From assembly GCF_001514205.1 (NCBI RefSeq), contig NZ_KQ948787.1:1-64000 (forward strand): a DNA stretch of 64,000 nucleotides, read 5' to 3'. Made by a program: the position numbers and the translations under genes. The notes beneath the pieces are model-generated. The model saw nothing but the letters and a program-made list of their open reading frames with translations, made no database searches and was not told where the DNA came from. Positions 58,204-64,000 of this stretch are shown here, in pieces (position 1 is the stretch's first letter; each line of letters starts with the position of its first letter). This DNA is from Streptomyces griseoruber. GTDB taxonomy: Bacteria; Actinomycetota; Actinomycetes; Streptomycetales; Streptomycetaceae.

Positions 58204-59639
58204 TGACGACGACAGTTGAGACGGCCGTTGCCACGGGCCGCGTCGCCCGGGTCATCGGCCCGGTCGTCGACGTGGAATTCCCCGTCGACGCCATGCCGGA
58301 GATCTACAACGCCCTTCACGTCGAGGTCGCCGACCCGGCGAGCGAGGGCGAGAAGAAGACGCTGACCCTCGAGGTCGCCCAGCACCTGGGTGACGGCCTG
58401 GTCCGCACGATCTCGATGCAGCCCACCGACGGTCTGGTCCGCCAGGCCCCGGTCACCGACACCGGCACGGGCATCACCGTCCCGGTCGGCGACTTCACCA
58501 AGGGCAAGGTGTTCAACACCCTCGGTGAGGTGCTGAACGTCGACGAGAAGTACGAGGGCGAGCGCTGGTCCATCCACCGCAAGGCCCCGAACTTCGACGA
58601 GCTCGAGTCGAAGACCGAGATGTTCGAGACCGGCGTCAAGGTCATCGACCTTCTCACCCCGTACGTCAAGGGTGGAAAGATCGGTCTGTTCGGCGGTGCC
58701 GGTGTCGGCAAGACGGTGCTCATCCAGGAGATGATCTACCGCGTCGCCAACAACCACGACGGTGTCTCCGTGTTCGCCGGTGTCGGTGAGCGCACCCGTG
58801 AGGGCAACGACCTCATCGAGGAGATGGCCGACTCGGGCGTCATCGACAAGACCGCGCTGGTCTTCGGCCAGATGGACGAGCCCCCGGGCACCCGTCTGCG
58901 CGTGGCCCTCGCGGGTCTGACCATGGCGGAGTACTTCCGCGATGTGCAGAAGCAGGACGTGCTGTTCTTCATCGACAACATCTTCCGCTTCACGCAGGCC
59001 GGTTCCGAGGTGTCGACCCTGCTCGGCCGTATGCCCTCCGCGGTGGGCTACCAGCCGAACCTGGCCGACGAGATGGGTCTCCTCCAGGAGCGCATCACCT
59101 CGACCCGTGGTCACTCGATCACCTCGATGCAGGCGATCTACGTCCCCGCGGACGACCTGACCGACCCGGCCCCGGCCACCACCTTCGCCCACCTCGACGC
59201 GACGACGGTGCTCTCCCGTCCGATCTCGGAGAAGGGCATCTACCCGGCCGTGGACCCGCTGGACTCCACGTCCCGCATCCTGGACCCGCGCTACATCGCG
59301 GCGGACCACTACAACACCGCGATGCGCGTCAAGACGGTCCTCCAGAAGTACAAGGACCTCCAGGACATCATCGCGATCCTCGGTATCGACGAGCTCGGCG
59401 AGGAGGACAAGCTCACCGTCCACCGCGCCCGTCGGGTGGAGCGCTTCCTGTCCCAGAACACCCACGTCGCCAAGCAGTTCACCGGCGTCGACGGTTCGGA
59501 CGTGCCGCTGGACGAGTCGATCACCGCGTTCAACGCGATCATCGACGGTGAGTACGACCACTTCCCGGAGCAGGCGTTCTTCCTGTGCGGTGGCATCGAG
59601 GACCTCAAGGCCAACGCCAAGGAGCTGGGCGTCTCCTGA
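58203..59639 (+). CDS. atpD: ATP synthase subunit beta
   Basis: 478 residues. Catalytic F1 subunit: Walker A GGAGVGKTVLIQE, GERTREGNDLIEEM, ALVFGQMDEPPGTRLRVALAGLTMAEYFRDVQKQDVLFFIDNIFRFTQAGSEVSTLLGRMPSAVGYQP. Confidence 0.98.
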   Translation: MTTTVETAVATGRVARVIGPVVDVEFPVDAMPEIYNALHVEVADPASEGEKKTLTLEVAQHLGDGLVRTISMQPTDGLVRQAPVTDTGTGITVPVGDFTKGKVFNTLGEVLNVDEKYEGERWSIHRKAPNFDELESKTEMFETGVKVIDLLTPYVKGGKIGLFGGAGVGKTVLIQEMIYRVANNHDGVSVFAGVGERTREGNDLIEEMADSGVIDKTALVFGQMDEPPGTRLRVALAGLTMAEYFRDVQKQDVLFFIDNIFRFTQAGSEVSTLLGRMPSAVGYQPNLADEMGLLQERITSTRGHSITSMQAIYVPADDLTDPAPATTFAHLDATTVLSRPISEKGIYPAVDPLDSTSRILDPRYIAADHYNTAMRVKTVLQKYKDLQDIIAILGIDELGEEDKLTVHRARRVERFLSQNTHVAKQFTGVDGSDVPLDESITAFNAIIDGEYDHFPEQAFFLCGGIEDLKANAKELGVS

Positions 59640-59661
59640 TCTCGGACTGCCCGAGAACGTG

Positions 59662-59690
59662 TGAGGGGGCGGGCGCGTCCCGCCCCCTCA
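59662..59690 (+). terminator. Hairpin between atpD and atpC
   Basis: TGAGGGGGCGGG and CCCGCCCCCTCA, a 12-bp perfect stem with 5-base loop. It lies inside the operon, so it may lower atpC expression relative to atpD, or stabilise the upstream mRNA. Confidence 0.65.
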
Positions 59691-59757
59691 TCCACGCCCA
59701 CTAGACTTAGTAACCAACACCCGGCAGATCCGCCGGGTGGTGACCCGAGGAGCCACC

Positions 59758-60132
59758 TTGGCTGCTGAGCTGCACGTCGCGCTGGTCGCGGCCGACCGAG
59801 AGGTCTGGTCCGGCGAGGCCACCCTGGTCGTCGCGCGCACCACGTCCGGCGACATCGGCGTCATGCCCGGTCACCAGCCGCTGCTCGGTGTGCTGGAGTC
59901 GGGCCCGGTGACCATCCGTACGAGTGAGGGCGGGACGGTCGTCGCCGCGGTGCACGGCGGTTTCATCTCGTTCGCGGACAACAAGCTGTCGCTGCTGGCC
60001 GAGACCGCCGAGCTGTCGGACGAGATCGACGTCCAGCGCGAGGAGCGCGAGCTCGAGCGCGCGCAGGCGGAGGGCGACGCCATCGCCGAACGCCGTGCGG
60101 ACGTACGACTGCGTGCGGCGGCCACGCGCTGA
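59758..60132 (+). CDS. atpC: ATP synthase subunit epsilon
   Basis: 124 residues from TTG (CGAGGAG upstream). Beta-sandwich with MPGHQPLLGVLESGPV and a C-terminal helix pair (IDVQREERELERAQAEGD). Central-stalk subunit; last gene of the operon. Confidence 0.95.
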   Translation: MAAELHVALVAADREVWSGEATLVVARTTSGDIGVMPGHQPLLGVLESGPVTIRTSEGGTVVAAVHGGFISFADNKLSLLAETAELSDEIDVQREERELERAQAEGDAIAERRADVRLRAAATR

Positions 60133-60160
60133 CAACCCGGCGCGGAGCTGTATGACGTCA

Positions 60161-60208
60161 CTCAGCCGCGGTCGGCACCGGAGCAATCCGGAGCCGACCG
60201 CGGCTGAG
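60161..60208 (+). terminator. Terminator of the atp operon
   Basis: CTCAGCCGCGGTCGGC with its exact complement, 16 bp, 16-base loop, with a TTTTTT run about 15 bases later. Confidence 0.8.
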
Positions 60209-60271
60209 GCAGATATGGATGTTTTTTCCGTTCCGTTACCTATTTTCGGTACCTAGGAGACGAGGAGGTCG

Positions 60272-60724
60272 GTGTCGATGGTCCTCGCTCTGACTGTGTG
60301 CGGAATCGTCGTGGCCCTGGTGGTGCTGGGGCTGTTCGTCTTCGGTCTGCGCCGCAGACTCATCCAGCGCTCCGGTGGCACCTTCGACTGTTCCCTGCGC
60401 TGGGACGTCCCCGAGAAACCGGACACCAGCGGCAAGGGCTGGAGCTACGGCGTCGCCCGCTACAACGGCGACCGCATCGAGTGGTACCGCGTCTTCTCGT
60501 ACGCCTATCGGCCCCGCCGCGTCCTGGAGCGCGCCTCGATCGAGGTGGCCGGCCGCCGGCTCCCCGAGGGCGAGGAGGAGCTGGCGCTGCTGTCCGACGC
60601 GGTGATCCTCGCCTGCTCCCACCAGGGCATCCGACTGGAACTGGCCATGAGCGAAGACGCGCTGACCGGTTTCCTCGCGTGGCTGGAGGCAGCCCCGCCC
60701 GGTCAGCGCGTCAATGTCGCGTAG
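60272..60724 (+). CDS. DUF2550 membrane-anchored protein
   Basis: 150 residues (GTG at 60272, or the ATG two codons later; GAGGAGG fits both). One N-terminal membrane helix (LALTVCGIVVALVVLGLFVFGL), then a cytoplasmic domain with SGGTFDCSLRW and a WYRVFSYAYRPRR phrase, as in DUF2550. Conserved after atpC in Streptomyces. Function unknown. Confidence 0.88.
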   Translation: MSMVLALTVCGIVVALVVLGLFVFGLRRRLIQRSGGTFDCSLRWDVPEKPDTSGKGWSYGVARYNGDRIEWYRVFSYAYRPRRVLERASIEVAGRRLPEGEEELALLSDAVILACSHQGIRLELAMSEDALTGFLAWLEAAPPGQRVNVA

Positions 60725-60745
60725 CCGTCGCTCTACAGGTTGTTG

Positions 60746-62566
<1,821 letters not shown>

Positions 62567-62635
62567 GCTGCGCCTCCTATGGGGAGTTGGGGGGCGTGAC
62601 TGAGCCTTCACACCCACGGTGCCGCGAGAATAGAA

Positions 62636-62669
62636 AGGTCTGGACCACGGGTCAATAGGTCTGGACCAC
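62636..62669 (-). promoter_or_regulatory. Direct repeats in the chitinase promoter
   Basis: AGGTCTGGACCAC at 62636-62648 and 62657-62669, 21 bp apart (two helical turns). Paired TGGTCCAGACCT-type repeats are characteristic of Streptomyces chitinase promoters, and they resemble DasR responsive elements (ACTGGTCTAGACCACT). Expected effect: control by N-acetylglucosamine through DasR and/or by the neighbouring two-component system. Confidence 0.82.
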
Positions 62670-62694
62670 TCCCGTATACAACTGCCGGCTACGG

Positions 62695-63375
62695 CTACTG
62701 GATCCCCAACTCCTGTGCCAGCACGGCCGCTTGGACCCGGCTGCGCAGCCCCAGCTTCCCCAGCAGCCGGCTCACATGGGTCTTGACCGTCGCCTCCGCC
62801 ATGTCCAGCCGCTCGGCGATCCCCGCGTTGGACAGCCCCTCCCCGAGACAGCCCAGCACCTCGCGCTCCCGCCGGGTGAGCGCCTCCAGCACGGCCGGGT
62901 CGGCGGCCGGTTCCCGCACCGGCCGGGCCGCGAACTCCGCGATCAGCCGGCGGGTCACGGCCGGGGCGATCAGCCCCTCGCCGCCGGCCACCGTACGGAC
63001 CGCCGCCAGCAGCTCCCGCGCCTCCGTGTTCTTCAGCAGAAACCCGGCCGCCCCCGCCCGGAGCGCCCCGAACACATAGGCGTCGAGGTCGAAGGTGGTC
63101 AGCACCAGGACGTCCGCCAGCCTCTCCGCGACCACCTGACGGGTCGCCGCCACCCCGTCCAGCCGCGGCATCTGCACATCCATCAGCACCACGTCCGGCC
63201 GCAGCTCCCGGGCCAGCGCCACCGCCCGCTCCCCGTCCGCCGCCTCGCCGACCACCTCGATGTCGGGCGCGCTGCGCAGGATGAGGACCAGCCCCGCGCG
63301 CACGGCGGACTGGTCCTCGGCGACGAGGACGCGGATCACGGGCGGTGTCGCTGCGGGCGTCACTGCGGAGGTCAC
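62695..63375 (-). CDS. NarL/LuxR-type response regulator (ChiR-like)
   Basis: 226 residues from the GTG at 63375, which overlaps the sensor stop (GTGA). Receiver domain with VLVAEDQ, phospho-acceptor in VLMDVQMPRLDG, LTTFDLD and LLKNTE. Then a LuxR-type HTH (LTRREREVLGCLGEGLSNAGIAERLDMAEATVKTHVSRLLGKLGLRSRVQAAVLA). Directly upstream of the chitinase gene on the same strand, which fits ChiR of the ChiS-ChiR systems known beside chitinase genes in Streptomyces. Confidence 0.9.
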   Translation of the reverse strand: MTSAVTPAATPPVIRVLVAEDQSAVRAGLVLILRSAPDIEVVGEAADGERAVALARELRPDVVLMDVQMPRLDGVAATRQVVAERLADVLVLTTFDLDAYVFGALRAGAAGFLLKNTEARELLAAVRTVAGGEGLIAPAVTRRLIAEFAARPVREPAADPAVLEALTRREREVLGCLGEGLSNAGIAERLDMAEATVKTHVSRLLGKLGLRSRVQAAVLAQELGIQ

Positions 63376-64000
63376 TGCGGGGCTCCTTCGGTGAGGGGGA
63401 GTGCGGCCCGTACGATCCACCGCGCGCCCTCGGGCCCGGCCTCGAACGCGCCGCCCAGCAGCGCCGCCCGCTCCCGCATCCCGACGAGCCCCGCCCCGGA
63501 CCCGGGAGCGCGCGGACCGCCGTCCCGGTGGCCGTACGGGCTGCTCACCCGTACGTCGAGCAGCCCGTCCCGGCGGCCGAGGGACACGGTCACCCGGCCC
63601 GGGCAGGCGTGCTTGAGGGCATTGGTCAGCGACTCCTGGACGATCCGGTAGGCGGCGAGTTCGACGGGCGCGGGGACCCGGCCGGGGTCGGCGTCCAGGG
63701 TGACGTCGAGACCGTTGGCACGAGCGCCCTCGACGAGAGCGGCGAGGCCGTCGAGAGTGGGCGTCGCGGCGGGCTCCCGCTCCCCGCCGCCGTCGCGCAG
63801 GATGCCGATCAGCCGCCGCATCTCCGTGAGCCCGTCGACGCTGTTCTCCCGGACGACCCGCAGCGCCTGCCGGGAGGTCTCGGGGTCGTCGATGGACAGC
63901 GCGGCCGTGGAGTGGATGGCGATCGCCGACAGATGGTTGGCGACCATGTCGTGCAACTCCCTCGCCATCCGGGCCCGTTCGGCGAGGACCGCCTGGGAGC
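63372..64000 (-). CDS. Sensor histidine kinase, C-terminal part (truncated by window end)
   Basis: At least 208 residues; the frame runs past base 64000. HisKA_3 dimerisation segment with phospho-His in MARELHDMVANHLSAIAIHS. HATPase domain with IVQESLTNALKHA (N box) and GAGLVGMRERAALLGG (G box). Partner of the overlapping response regulator. The sensing domain lies outside the window. Probably ChiS-like. Confidence 0.9.
   Translation of the reverse strand, partial: SQAVLAERARMARELHDMVANHLSAIAIHSTAALSIDDPETSRQALRVVRENSVDGLTEMRRLIGILRDGGGEREPAATPTLDGLAALVEGARANGLDVTLDADPGRVPAPVELAAYRIVQESLTNALKHACPGRVTVSLGRRDGLLDVRVSSPYGHRDGGPRAPGSGAGLVGMRERAALLGGAFEAGPEGARWIVRAALPLTEGAPQ

Overview
This window is Streptomyces-type chromosome: very high GC, strong third-position GC bias, GTG and TTG starts, many ATGA/GTGA/TGATG overlaps, and housekeeping genes in an order typical of the genus. 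It has two halves separated by a functional tRNA-Arg(CCG) gene at 32134-32205 (minus strand).

Left half (1-32133): a tandem array of actinomycete integrative and conjugative elements (AICEs) stacked at the 3' end of the tRNA. Copies of the tRNA 3' segment lie at 1258-1298, 18470-18513 and within the tRNA itself. Element A (about 1258-18513) carries a GntR-type regulator with two winged helices, an HD protein, a Pif-like NUDIX protein and an XRE regulator. A long rightward operon follows, opened by a promoter under an inverted repeat (3901-3940). It runs through tiny coupled genes and two tRNA-like minihelices, then DUF2637 and FtsK/TraB-like transfer genes, a clt-like cluster of 8-bp repeats, SSB, a C5 methylase-like protein, a primase-polymerase, a DUF3631 ATPase, an iteron-rich inverted repeat, xis and int. 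A Ser/Thr kinase sits between int and the right att. Element B (about 18470-32177) is pSAM2-like: cargo genes, XRE/ATPase and HTH/PP2C regulatory pairs, TraSA, Spd proteins, RepSA (rolling-circle initiator), xis and int. A repeated operator (GTCTAG-N4-CTAGAC type) precedes several of its transcription units. Bases 1-1257 look like the right end of a third, B-like element.

Right half (32206-64000): conserved core genes. These are a CheY-like regulator, nrtL, lysA, hom-thrC-thrB, rho, a secreted trypsin-like protease with FG-GAP repeats, an LCP-family wall ligase, rpmE (with a sigma-R-type promoter), prfA, prmC, a Sua5/YrdC protein, an LMW-phosphatase-like protein lacking the expected nucleophile, a glyA-type gene, a WecA/MraY-family transferase, the complete atpIBEFHAGDC operon, a DUF2550 protein, a secreted GH18 chitinase with promoter direct repeats, and its likely two-component system (the sensor runs off the window end). 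From memory this order matches the S. coelicolor SCO5351-SCO5378 region, where another AICE (integrase SCO5349) uses the same kind of site.

The two elements share an attachment site and related Xis/Int modules but replicate differently: A by primase-polymerase with an iteron-like origin, B by a RepSA HUH initiator. Family names such as DUF6284, DUF6303, DUF6959 and RRQRL are recalled from memory and were not checked by search.
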